This document shows positions 12,107-22,300 of a DNA stretch of 64,000 nt, piece after piece. The notes under the pieces were generated by a model that saw only the letters and a list, made by a program, of their open reading frames with translations, was not told where the DNA came from and searched no databases. Position 1 is the stretch's first letter. Each line of letters begins with the position of its first letter. Origin of the DNA: Breviolum minutum Mf 1.05b.01 (lineage: Eukaryota > Sar > Dinophyceae > Suessiales > Symbiodiniaceae). The translations under genes and the position numbers were made by a program. Location of the stretch: NCBI GenBank assembly GCA_000507305.1, contig DF239644.1, positions 36,713 to 100,712 of the forward strand, written 5' to 3'.

Positions 12107-12310
12107 GTGATACTTTAATTTTGACAACTTCTAAGCTTCGGACTGAAGTTCCTTGTTTTTTTCTCAATTTTCCGCTATGTCTTACGGGAGTCATTTTTCG
12201 CAGCGATTGTTTCCCATCCACGTTTTTTCCCAGTGTCTTTTTGTGCTCAGACACCGGACCCGTTGAAGATCGCCAGCCAATTTTGGGGAAAAACTCCGGA
12301 CGCCCACGCC

Positions 12311-12838
12311 ATGCCTGAAATCACCAAATCTGTGAAGTTGCTTGGATGAAACTTTGGGAGGTTGGGTTGGAACTGGGGTCACTACTATGAAAACCATTTA
12401 TTTTTGAGGGATCTAATATGAACATCCTCCCGTACCTACTGTGGGGTTCCGAAAAATGAGAAGTCACGTGTACCTACTTGTATTTTTTGAGCATATTTTT
12501 GAACATCCTACTTGTAGTAGCTTTGTGCTTCCAAAATGCCGAAAGGAACTTATTCCTGTCCTCCAATCATCATTTCTCACAGGGGGGTATGTGAATTCTA
12601 CGGGGAATGTAGATGGCCACCTCCTGAGAAGGGGAGCCTGGATGTTCATTATCCCTCAATCCTCCCTTCATGGTTTATTTTGCCACGTGGGGATGGCAGG
12701 CCCGGCGGGTTGATAGAGGGCTTCCCAGCTTGAAGGAATTACATTGGAAGCGTCTCAAGCTACAACTATGTCGCATAATTTTGATATTTGTCTACTTAAA
12801 CTCTTTATACCAAATCACGAATATATATATATATATAT

Positions 12839-12873
<35 letters not shown>

Positions 12874-15800
12874 TATATACACAGTTTATGGATCTATAGT
12901 TATATTGGCCGTTTAATTCCAATGGCTACTTAAACGATAGTCCTCTCCTCTTCCAGCATCTATCTACTGACCCTGCCAAGTCTGAGGTTCGACAACATTG
13001 CCCGCGAGTGGCGTTGCAAGTGGTCGGCGGACGACGACAAGGTCCTTCCGCTTCCCCCCACCTTTGGCAACTGATCACCCATGGCCATGCGGGTGGCCAA
13101 TACCCTGAGAACTAAGTGGGGCAACAAAAATCTATTCATTTTTATGAAGGGAAACTATTCACCTCTACCAACCTTTTATTTTTCCACAGGTTTTCCAGTG
13201 TTTATGCAGGGCCCAAGCGATCTGTCCATTTTTTTGTTGGTTTTCTGGTGGTATACTATAATTGAACTAGGTGGTGGTTTCATTCTTTATTTTCACCCCG
13301 AAAATTGGGGAAGATTTCCAATTTGACTTGCGCATATTTTTCAGATGGGTGGCTCAACCACCAACCAGTTGTATGGCCCGATTGGGCTGATGAACATTTC
13401 CCAACTCGAGAGCTATTTAGAGCCTTAGACCCTCAAGACTTCGCAACTGCCAATGAACAAATGATAGGTTGTTTGTTGGGCAATCCATCTATATGAATCT
13501 ACCTATTTGCAACATTTTGCAACTTACCAACAAGCAACCAAAAAACGGACACAAGAAGTAGGGTACTGAAGATCTTCAATTTGCACCTCCCAAGTTCTCC
13601 TTGCCAACCCTTAGAGGCCTGAACATTATAGCATATCATTCCTACAAAGATCTACATTCACCTTTCTGAATATTACAGCCCCCATACCATCCATGGGGAC
13701 GATTTGTATATCTACCTACATTTTCATGGTTTATTTTTGGTTGGTATTTCATATAGGTAAATATAGAAATCCTCCCATGGGAAACAGCTTCGCCGGAAGG
13801 CCTCGTTGAATGCTGCGCAACAAGCCTTAGATGACGTCTTGGCGGACTTGAGCTCTGTACCCTGACAATGACTTTAGAAGTTGACGGAACCCCCCGATCC
13901 CGCTGGATATGTCTGCACCAGTTTATGTAGATGCGTAAAAAGACATGGTAATTTGTGAGATTTTTGGAACAAGAACTGATGAAGGATTTTGAAAGCACAA
14001 CAGTATCATGGGTTTCCATTGTGGATATTCATGGATTATCTACTGAAAATGGACGTGATATCATAGGACCATTGGAAGACATTGCGTTCATGTTTAGGTT
14101 GTATATAAAGTGTATCCCTATTCACCTTAGACTGTTGGTGGCTTGGGGGCAGGACCATGGAATTGATCAAAGCTTAAGAGAGCCTGTATTTTTTGGGTAG
14201 CAATATGCACAGGAGCGCCAGCATCCACTTGACAGTAAACTTCTCAGCAGGCATTTTGAGGATCTTGAATCTCAAGTTTAGAGATTTGTGCCCAAGAGAT
14301 CCCATGGTGAATATTTGAAGGAATCCCAAATCCGACTCTGACAGACTAGATATACAAGTCCGGATGTAATTCTCAATGTCCTGGAGTGCGGTTTCAAAGA
14401 ATGACAATTCGTATGCACTTAATTAAGATGATATTTGTACAGTAGTTCCCATATTCAATCCATTCATATCCATTCCATCTAGTCGTCTTCGGTTGCCCCA
14501 GAACAACAACAACCGGACGAGTTGCAGAGGTCGACGGTGTCAGCAGTGTCCAGCGCGTCGTCTGTGGTGGTTGTCTGGACTTCAAGGTTGGGCCATCGTA
14601 GTTGGGAAACCTCGGTTGGGTGGTGAACACCTAGGTTTCCAGTCAACATACTGTTGATGGTTCAGAATTCCTGCCAGTGGAAACCAACTGTTGATGGAAG
14701 ACTTCCTGGACCGAGATGTACAAAACCTTGTAAACAAATAATGGAATAAACGAGGACCTCAATTGGTGCAGGTTTCTTTCCACCAACAGTATGTTGGTCA
14801 ATTTGATAGGCGCCTTCCTGGGGAACGATCACATATCCCATACCAGCCGGATGTTTTTGCAGTCTATGAATTTCCTTTCCCCAGGTGCGATATGATATGT
14901 TAGTTCCCCTGAAGGGTATGTTCTGGGCTTGCGGCTTCAGTTTCAAATATGTTAATCGCTATAGAGTCGTGGCTTAGTGCAGATGGTTTAATCGCCAATA
15001 TCATCCTCAAGTATTCAGTGTTCCTGCGACCAAACCATTGCTACCTGGACTTGGAAGATTGAGCTGCTTAGCTCATCATACTTTATGCCCAAGTTCTTTA
15101 AAACCAAGATAAAAGGACATCTCAAAAACGTTAATCAGATACACTACCACGAATGCAGTGGCCCCAACCATTCGAAATTTATTGACTCTCGAAATATGAC
15201 TGCTGACTGGATCCAAAAAAATAGAAAGACAGGAATCTTTCTAGAGGTCATTTGCTGGTACAACTGATGATACATACTCAGTGTGCTTAAACTTATACTC
15301 ATGCACAGCCTATCAAACACATCCATTGAATCCATAAATAAGCAAAAAAATATACATGTGAACATCACTCATCATCCACAGATATGTCCACAGATATAGC
15401 CTCAATAACTATGAAAGCGATAACTATCCATTGCCATCAACCAAGTTCCTCTCCTCCAACCCAAAAACGTGATTCCTTCCCGTTAGGTGGTCACCAAATT
15501 GAGCGCTAACGGCTTTGGTGAATGGGAAAAGGCCAAGTTTGCCCCGGAGGCTGGGTGCTGTTGAGGGTGAATCCTTGTGAAATCAGTGCATGCTGGGAGC
15601 TTTGTATAGAAAAAAACACCTCCAGCGTTTCGGTAACACCAACAAAAAAGTCCTAAAAAACGACTGATGTGCAATGTGTTAAAAATCTGAAACAACCTTC
15701 AGCTGTTTTCTAAAAGCCCTTGCATGCACTGTAGATAGTAGTCACTACCAACCTTCAACGGTATATTTCTTCACCATTTTTTTGATGAAACAAACCATGG

Positions 15801-15969
15801 TTTCACCGTCATTTGTTCCACCATGGTGAAACCACCGTCATTTGGGCTTGACCAGGAAGAATTTTTGGGCAAGTTGAAGGGCATCAAAGGTATTTCCATG
15901 GTGGAAACTCAGACCTATACCTTGGAGGAGGCCAATCATGAAAACGGGGTGACCTGGGTGACCGGGTGA
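12311..15969 (+). CDS. Small CGGC-motif protein, copy 2 of a tandem pair (six exons)
   Basis: Exons: 12311-12339, 12987-13041, 13800-13856, 14530-14586, 15487-15549 and 15856-15969; joined frame 124 aa. By hand count about 81 of 112 aligned residues match copy 1; the FDNIAREWRCKWSA, QRVVCGGCLDFK and VETQTYTLEE blocks are unchanged, while exon 3 (the predicted helix) differs most. All five intron positions and phases match copy 1, yet no intron alignment is visible. Introns 1 and 5 start with GC (GCTTGG, GCTGGG); in copy 1 intron 5 starts with GT. As in copy 1, the last residues after TYTLEE are not conserved and may be read-through into an intron beginning GCCAAT at 15931. Intron 2 carries H and F elements, intron 4 carries G and C elements. 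Both copies keep open frames and conserved residues, so both look functional. Function is not recognised. Confidence 0.85.
12820..12878. repeat. TA and TTTA microsatellite in intron 1 of copy 2
   Basis: A TATATA block followed by about nine TTTA units and a second short TA block. Confidence 0.9.
13266..13370. mobile_element. Family H element
   Basis: CTAGGTGGTGGTTTCATTC on the left, the CCCCGAAAATTGGGGAAGA core, then CATATTTTTCAGATGGGTGG and CTCAACCACCAACCAG. It lies in intron 2 of copy 2. Confidence 0.75.
13679..13782. mobile_element. Family F element
   Basis: CCATCCATGGGGACGATTTG and TATATCTACCTACATTTTC on the left, ATATAGGTAAATATAGAAA and CCTCCCATGGGA on the right. It ends about 18 bp before exon 3 of copy 2. 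Confidence 0.75.
14649..14791. mobile_element. Family G element (reference copy)
   Basis: About 143 bp. The left end ACTGTTGATGGTTCAGAATT and the right end TTTCTTTCCACCAACAGT are inverted repeats. Shared internal text is AAAACCTTGTAAACAAATAA and TGGTGCAGG. A second internal ACTGTTGATGGAAG suggests two overlapping ends. It lies in intron 4 of copy 2. Confidence 0.75.
14808..14918. mobile_element. Family C element
   Basis: CTTCCTGGGGAACGATCACA with TATCCC on the left; GATATGTTAGTTCCCCTGAA with GGGTA on the right. It lies in intron 4 of copy 2, about 17 bp after a G element. Other copies: 36334, 52285, 53452. Confidence 0.7.
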
Positions 15970-16171
15970 CCCCAAGGGGTGTGATGTTCAAGGGGAGGAG
16001 GTGGGAACTCACTGGGGGAAGCCTTGAGGATTCCGGTTGGAAACCAAACGGAAAGATTAGGGGAATCACCCCCCTTCCCTTAAGAATCAAGGTTAGACTA
16101 TGGCTACCCTGGCTCCGTCCTTGGGGGAGTGATGAACGGAGCCGGGGATGATGTATTTTCCTACTAAATGA

Positions 16172-16218
16172 GGAGCTATTTCGAACCCCAGAATCCTCAA
16201 GTCATCACAGGGTAGACG
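16172..16218. repeat. Family K short dispersed repeat, copy 1
   Basis: GAGCTATTTCGAACCCCAGA then ATCCTCAAG and CACAGGGTAGA. A close match lies at 16740-16786 and a weaker one near 13408. Confidence 0.55.
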
Positions 16219-16446
16219 GATCCCTGAATACCTCCCAGTAGGATCTTGAAAGTTTTAAGTTTTCTTGTATGTTGATGTTATTTAGGTATATCATTATATG
16301 TCAAGTGTTATCTTTGAATTCTCGTGGGCGCAATTCGAAGTTACTATGCTACTTAGCCAACTTGAAGGATTTTGTGAACAGTTTGAAAAAAAACGTCAGT
16401 TTTTTGGAGGATGGTAGGACTCTACCCCTTGGGATACCTGGTAAAG

Positions 16447-16508
16447 GTGAAGATGAACAAGAAAGATATCAAGAAGGCACAGGAGAAGAAGGACAACTGT
16501 CGGAAAGG
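16447..16508 (+). CDS. Candidate lysine-rich exon, possibly 5' part of the third gene
   Basis: After AAAG|GTGAAG the frame reads V-K-M-N-K-K-D-I-K-K-A-Q-E-K-K-D-N-C-R-K with mostly G or C in third positions, unlike its AT-rich surroundings. It follows the AG|G acceptor rule seen in the assembled genes and has a GT at 16509. A start at the ATG of 16453 is also possible. The link to the third gene rests only on strand and position; it could also be a separate gene. Confidence 0.35.
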
Positions 16509-16739
16509 GTGGGGTGGAGCTCCAATCCGCATCTCCATACTGGGGTATCGTTTCAAGTTGATCTTATGAAGTGCGAAGAATCTGCAATCAACGTTGACTT
16601 GTTCGAACTCAATTTGATTCGGCTCTCAGTTTGATCTGAAGTAGGCGTCCGAACAAAGTGGGACATGGTGGTTTGAATATCTAGGCTGTGATATTGCGGG
16701 GAGCTAAAGAGCTAGGGGTGATCTAATTCCCCACTACTT

Positions 16740-16786
16740 GCGGAGCTATTTGGAACCCCAGAATCTTCCAAATCACAGGGTAGATA
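16740..16786. repeat. Family K short dispersed repeat, copy 2
   Basis: GAGCTATTTGGAACCCCAGA then ATCTTCCAAATCACAGGGTA, matching the copy about 570 bp upstream. Confidence 0.55.
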
Positions 16787-16824
16787 TGTTTCAATCACTT
16801 TTTTTGAATATTTTTCTATCATTT

Positions 16825-16934
16825 TCACCCCTGAAGATTAACATGGAACATAATCATGGAGGTTTGGTTCAGATGATGTTCCTTTCTTTTCATGGGTGAT
16901 TTGTAGGTTCCAGCCGTTCATCTTCCAGGGTGTA
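16825..16934. mobile_element. Family A element, same subtype as 9636
   Basis: CACCCCTGAAGATTAACATG on the left; GTTCCAGCCGTTCATCTTCC then AGGGTGTA on the right. Confidence 0.75.
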
Positions 16935-17017
16935 GTGTTTAGAGTACACCCAGACACTTCACAATTCCATGGATCTCCACAGCCTTTTTCCGTGTCAGAA
17001 AGATTGGTTTTTCACAC

Positions 17018-17054
17018 CGAGCATATTTTTCAGATGGGTTGAACCCACCAACCA
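17018..17054. mobile_element. Family H right-end fragment
   Basis: GAGCATATTTTTCAGATGGG followed by TTGAACCCACCAACCAG. Confidence 0.5.
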
Positions 17055-17102
17055 GAATTTTAAAATAATTTTGTTTTTGTTGAATGGTCAGCACTTTTTG
17101 AG

Positions 17103-17176
17103 AAGATTTGGGTTACCATCCAGGAGAAGGAGGCACCAAAGGAGGAAGCAAAGCCACCTGAGGATCCTGTCATCTT
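17103..17176 (+). CDS. Candidate exon, possibly 5' part of the third gene
   Basis: Frame K-I-W-V-T-I-Q-E-K-E-A-P-K-E-E-A-K-P-P-E then D-P-V-I-L, with codons ending mostly in G or C. GTATGC at 17177 could be the donor. The acceptor is uncertain because several AG|G steps occur at its start (17101-17127). A family B element begins about 17 bp downstream. No family is recognised. Confidence 0.35.
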
Positions 17177-17193
17177 GTATGCACAAGCGACGC

Positions 17194-17292
17194 TAAACCA
17201 ACATAGCTGGCTGGAAAATGGACCCGGATTGAAGGAAGATGTATATATTTCCTATTAAAAATGGGGATATTCCAGCCAGCTATGTAAGTTTA
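17194..17292. mobile_element. Family B element
   Basis: AAACCAACATAGCTGGCTGG and AAAATGGACCC on the left; GGGATATTCCAGCCAGCTAT and GTAAGTTTA on the right. Confidence 0.7.
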
Positions 17293-17411
17293 AAGGAGGG
17301 TACATGTTTTTCGCGTTTTTTTTTTGAATGTGTTTTTGTTGCGTGTGTGTTTTGCAGTTACTACCGGGCCCCCCAAAAAAAACCATCCTACAACCGTGGG
17401 GAAGATTGAGG

Positions 17412-17470
17412 AATACTTCTGGGAAAATCTTGTGGTACAGTGGGCCCGCCCAAACTGGGACAGCCCACAA
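17412..17470 (+). CDS. Candidate exon E-Y-F-W-E-N-L-V-V-Q-W
   Basis: After GATTGAG|GAATAC the frame reads EYFWENLVVQWARPNWDS without stops and has protein-like composition. AG|G acceptor present; the donor is unclear. It may join the other candidate exons of the third gene. Low certainty. Confidence 0.25.
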
Positions 17471-18350
17471 TCTTTCATTACATTTCTCGGGGAAAAAAGG
17501 GGTTTGGTGCTTGGTGAATTTTGTATTTGACATCATTTAGATTCATTTAGTAAATTTAGTCTGGTCCAACATTCCATGTACAAGATGCTTCCAAAGATTT
17601 ATGATCAATAGGTGACCGCAGATTTCGCGAAACGTCGTCACATATACCATAGCCAACATCAACGCTACCCAACAGGGAAAATCAGAGACTACAGCATTTC
17701 ATAGCCAGCGATCTTCTGATGATGTTGAGCCTGGATTTAGGAGTCCATTCCAAAACCCCACCAAGACTACAATATTTTTCCCGAAGAATCCAGACCCCTC
17801 CCTAAAAATCGTAGGATTGATGGTCGAAACATCCCATCCACAGAATAGGATTATAGGGTCCCTTTAGGACATATCTAGATCCGTATGGTTTCTAATATCA
17901 TTCTTCATTCATTCTTCCACATCGTGGATTCCTGGGATCCCCTTGTGAAAGGGATTGTCACTTAGGGAGTACCCGATTCGAATCCCAAAACACAGGGGCC
18001 CCCAAAAAAACAATTGACCATTAGCTGATCCCTGGAAGTCAAAGACTATTAATTAATTAAGATATAAGATAATCGTCTCCAATATTGGATGAGTAAGATT
18101 CCCTACTCAGAAAATAGTCTTTAGTGAAAACCTTTTGTTTTTAATCGTCTTTGGACTTCTGCCGGGTGATTCTTCCGATACTTTTCCATTGTGGTTGACG
18201 TAGCCACCGATCTCCCTTCTTGGCTTTTTTTCAAGGAGACGCACCATTTGAAAATCCCATTTTGTACCCGAAGTTTCGCTGGAACAATGGCGGTGTGGGA
18301 ATAACACCATGGAAAGATTGCACTCTTTGCATCAAAGATTGGAAAGCATA

Positions 18351-18441
18351 TACCCTCCCAAAGTTTAACGTAGCCCCTGAAAAGTTTCCTTCCCAATAGG
18401 AAAGTAGTTTTTCAGGGGCCACGTTAAACCTCGGGGGTGTA
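18351..18441. mobile_element. Family A element
   Basis: TACCCTCCCAAAGTTTAACG then TAGCCCCTGAAAAG on the left; TTTTTCAGGGGCCACGTTAA then ACCTCGGGGGTGTA on the right. Confidence 0.8.
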
Positions 18442-18709
18442 TATGGAAAATAACTATTGATGTAAGAATTCCAGCATCAGGTATGGTTGCAACCTGAAAA
18501 CCACAGCAACTGCGTTATTTTTCATGGACCAACAAAAAATCCAGAAGAGATACACCCCGGTTAAACTAATACATCCCGATTTTTCCTGGTAAATATCGTA
18601 AACATGGTGGATTTTCCATTGCTATGTCAAACTTGCCGGGGTCTAAGCATTTCATACTTCTTCAAATTCACCAAGCAAACCATCATCGTTTTTTTCAACT
18701 TCCCAAGGC

Positions 18710-18760
18710 AAAGAAGCTGAAGAAGGCAAAGGGGGAGCTTCTATGGCCACTGAAACGGAA
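18710..18760 (+). CDS. Candidate lysine-rich exon, possibly 5' part of the third gene
   Basis: After CCCAAG|GCAAAG the frame A-K-K-L-K-K-A-K-G-E-L-L is open and has GC-rich third positions. A second frame here (G-K-E-A-E-E-G-K) is also open, so the reading frame is undecided. The exon end is not determined. Confidence 0.25.
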
Positions 18761-18822
18761 AGCTGGAAGTGTAGGCGTTTTTCTTCTCTGATTGGTGTTG
18801 GTAGTCTTTTTGGTAGTTGCTT

Positions 18823-18865
18823 TTATATATACATATATATATATATATATGGGTACCCATATATA
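18823..18865. repeat. TA microsatellite
   Basis: Alternating TA with ATATGGGTACCCATATATA, a short palindrome at its 3' side. Confidence 0.7.
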
Positions 18866-19339
18866 GACATCCCTCCTGGTGTTCAATTTCAGCCAACAAC
18901 ACTATTCCTTCTTGGTGTTTTGATCTTATTGGTAATGGGTTTCTTGAAGAAAAAGTGTTTGAAGTGAGACTTGGTGAACCTCTTTCATGTCACACTTGGA
19001 AACTCCAAGCTGCCAATCTAAATAACAAACACAACAAACACTTCCTGGTGGGAATCCTCCCTTAAGTTGTTTCTTCAGATCCAGGAAACCATAAAAACAC
19101 AATGACTCACGACCTTTGACTCCACTTTTGTCGGTCAAAATTGACATTTTTTGACAACAATATCATCGGACTAAATAGCTATGTCAATGTGTTGTCTCGC
19201 ACTTCAGGTAAAAGAAGTGGGTAGTTAGATACTTTCCTCATGAAAATCATTTCCGAACTGGGCCTCTTACTGCCACCCTGCGAAGGCTAAGGGATCTGCT
19301 AACCCCTGTAAACCAACGACCTTTTGCCAAGTCGGCAAG

Positions 19340-22300
19340 GTGTTGAAGGAAGGTGGCAAGCGAGGTGTTGAGATTGAAGGTGCTGCAGATATGGGTGGCC
19401 TGCAGTCGGGAATGCCTGGAGATGGTTTCGGGGAAGCGGGAAGTGGTTGAAGATCCGGTAGGTTGGCCCCAGAGAAGAGGTGACCAAAAGACCCCAAAAA
19501 GGAAAGGTATCTTCCAATCATCATTTTTTCAGGGGATATGTGAAACTTTCGGGGTGTATGAGGTGATATGTTTTTTTGAAAGGGAAGGCTGTTGAGATCA
19601 GTTGGGATGATTTGTAAAAAAATGAAAAGGGAAAACATAATTCTACCTGAGCCACAGTCAAAATATGCGAAGATATCGCGAAGATCAATCTAGTGGGGAG
19701 GGGGTGAAAATGATTCCATACATGCAGAACACAATAAAATGATAGGGACCCGGCAAAAAAACGATAACTTTCAAGTGCATCACATTCATGATGGAGCAAC
19801 CTGGCCAGTCTTGATTGTAGGAATGCGGAGCCCCTTTTACCAGGTCCAAGGTTTCTCACATGATGACAAATTTTGAGATTCGAGATTGGGAGGAAAATTT
19901 ACAACCGTCAAAACATATGCCGCCCGAAAGGAAGGGGTCCCGGTGACTAAGTCAAGGCCCTTGTTGAGCAGAAACTTTTTCCAAACATTTCCCAGCATGT
20001 ACAGTAAGTATCTAAACTTAAGCCACTGTACCATCACCTGCTGCTGGCTTGAGCTAGCCAGCAATGCCACAAACATTCGATGACAAGTGGGCCTGCAGAT
20101 AGTGCTGGGGTGTCTCCGGGTAAGGCGTTGATGATACTTCCAGGAGATGAACATATATGTGACGGTGCAAGATGGGTGCCAAACACCATCAAAACACAGG
20201 GGTTCCCCCCAAAAGAAACGACAACCGTTCAATTTCATACTAGACCAATGGATTACATTTCGACGGCGCCTGTGATCATTTTCAACAATGTTTGTTGTTT
20301 GGAACATGTTTTTCTCAAAAAAAATAGTTTTTTACCACTTGGGATGATACAAATCCCGCGAGCCTGGGCTGGATGGTGAAACTTTGGTCTTATAAAGACC
20401 ACTCAATTTGATGCTGCCAAACACATGAAATGATGGTATCAGTAAATTACCCATGCCGCTATCCATTCCCGCAGATCAAGTGTGCAATGTTTTTTTCAGT
20501 TGGATGCAAGTGTTGGTAAACCTTTTTTTGTCAGGGTCAGTATCCGTGATGCTAGCAAACCAGCTATGTGTATGGGTTGTATAAGTGCAACAACAGAAAC
20601 GGGACAGTGCATCAAACAACATGGGTGTTTCCACCAAAAATAGGGGTACCCCAAAATGGATAGTTTATAATGTAAATCCCTAAATGGATGATTTGGGGGT
20701 GCCATTATTTTCGGAAACATCCACATCATAGAAACTGAAGACAATCACATTCAGCAGATTCAAGACACCAATTCACGGCCGTAATTGCGGAAAGAAGGTT
20801 CCTTTGGTCAACAAGTTGTTGAACCTTGGGAGGTAGGAAGGTTCAGTCATTTTGATGGTGGAAACCCACCAATTTTTCAGCAAATGTTTCATGACATCAC
20901 TATTTAAAGTAGAGAGCTGGTCGCTTGTTTCTCACCCAAATATATCATAGTTTGTCACCTTTATTTTTGGGATGTCCTGGGTTTTAGACACATTTTTATC
21001 AAAGATATTTGAATAGACACATTTTAATCCTTTACATACAGTCATATTCTGAATCTCAAAAAAATTGCCGCTTTGTAGCTTTCCCCGCACCCTGTGGATC
21101 ATCCGTAGAGGATGCTCTCCGACTGAGGTTCTTCTGCACTTCGGTGGATGAACCTGAGGTCTGCCAGTACAAAACCCACAGGGGAGGAATATATGTGAGA
21201 ACAAGGTCACAAGAGACAACATGCACTGGGCAACACTATGGCATACTTGCTGTGTGTTGATTTTTTTTCTGTGAATTAAACATAGTTGTCTCAATGTTGA
21301 ATATGATCACTGTAATATTTGCACATGATTTTCTTCAAATGCGTAGAGACATGTAATACTCATTCATTTGTTTTGTCTTGGGATCAGTCTTCCACTGGAT
21401 GACATTGGGAAGCTGCCAGGGCGATGTGGAGTTGCTGAAGAAGTGCGTTGAGGCGAGGGGTTTTCGCTCACTCACCCAAACAACGGCGTTCTTTGGCAAA
21501 TATGGATGATATATCAAGGGTGATTTTTATCTTATAGTAGTAGCTTGCTAGTATATATATATATAGTATATACATGCCAGCATCTTCCAAAGGGTGCTGT
21601 TCGACTCTAAAGGATGGTTGTTTTTTCGGCACCCCAAAAATCATCCATGACCCGCACCCTTTAGAAGATCCAGGTGTTAATATACATATATTTAAACATT
21701 GACATATGGGTGTTTCCAAAAATAGGGATACCCCCAAAATGGATGGTGAAAATAATGGAAAACCTAATTAAAATGGGATGATTTTGGGGGTAAAACTCCC
21801 CTATTTTAGGAAACATCCATATAGAACCAACCCGTATTGGGAGATATTTCTCACAGACTGATCCAGTTGTTTCATGGCCAATTGAGGCCATGAATGCCAA
21901 ATCCGATCCTGGTGAGGAAGAGCGCAAAGGCCGTGGTGGATGTAAGGACTATACCTACCCACCATGGGAACCCAAAACCTTCATTTTTGGGGGTTCTATC
22001 CCATATTTTGGGGGTGTAAAACCTTCATTTTTCATGGTTTTGGGGTCCAAAGGCAGTTGTATAGAGATTATAACCAAGACTTTTTTTGAAGAATTTTTAT
22101 GAAGTAACCACTATAAAATTGGAAGGTCAGCTTCGGATTTTTTTTTTGAATTCTTGGTGTTCAGGTGTTGATTGGTGACAAGTGATGTAGGAGACACACT
22201 TGAGCAGACTGGTGGAATGGATACCCACGGATTGGGGTTTCGCCATTTCAGTCGCACACTTGTAATTGACCAGTGTATCGTCGTACAACACTAGTTGCAC

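Larger units (their letters stand above)
8434..12310. other. Spacer between the tandem gene copies
   Basis: No gene is supported. It contains family J, B, G, A, I and H elements, a small perfect-armed hairpin (GAGTCCATATCC near 8947 with GGAATATGGACTC near 8979), a G run near 9846-9862 and an AT-rich degenerate tandem repeat at 10.88-11.10 kb. A GC-richer patch at 10525-10600 can be read for about 20 codons and could be an exon, but nothing confirms it. A missing last exon of copy 1 could also lie here. Confidence 0.5.
15970..19339. other. Gap between copy 2 and the assembled part of the third gene
   Basis: Contains candidate 5' exons of the third gene (listed separately at 16447, 17103, 17412 and 18710), two family K repeats near 16.17 and 16.74 kb, and A, B and H elements. 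The segment 17540-18100 holds nothing recognisable apart from AT-rich unique sequence. Confidence 0.5.

Noticed and set aside
19837-20307. 156-codon minus-strand ORF
   Set aside because: It lies wholly inside an intron of the third gene, has no motif, and has an overlapping open frame on the other strand. Treated as chance.
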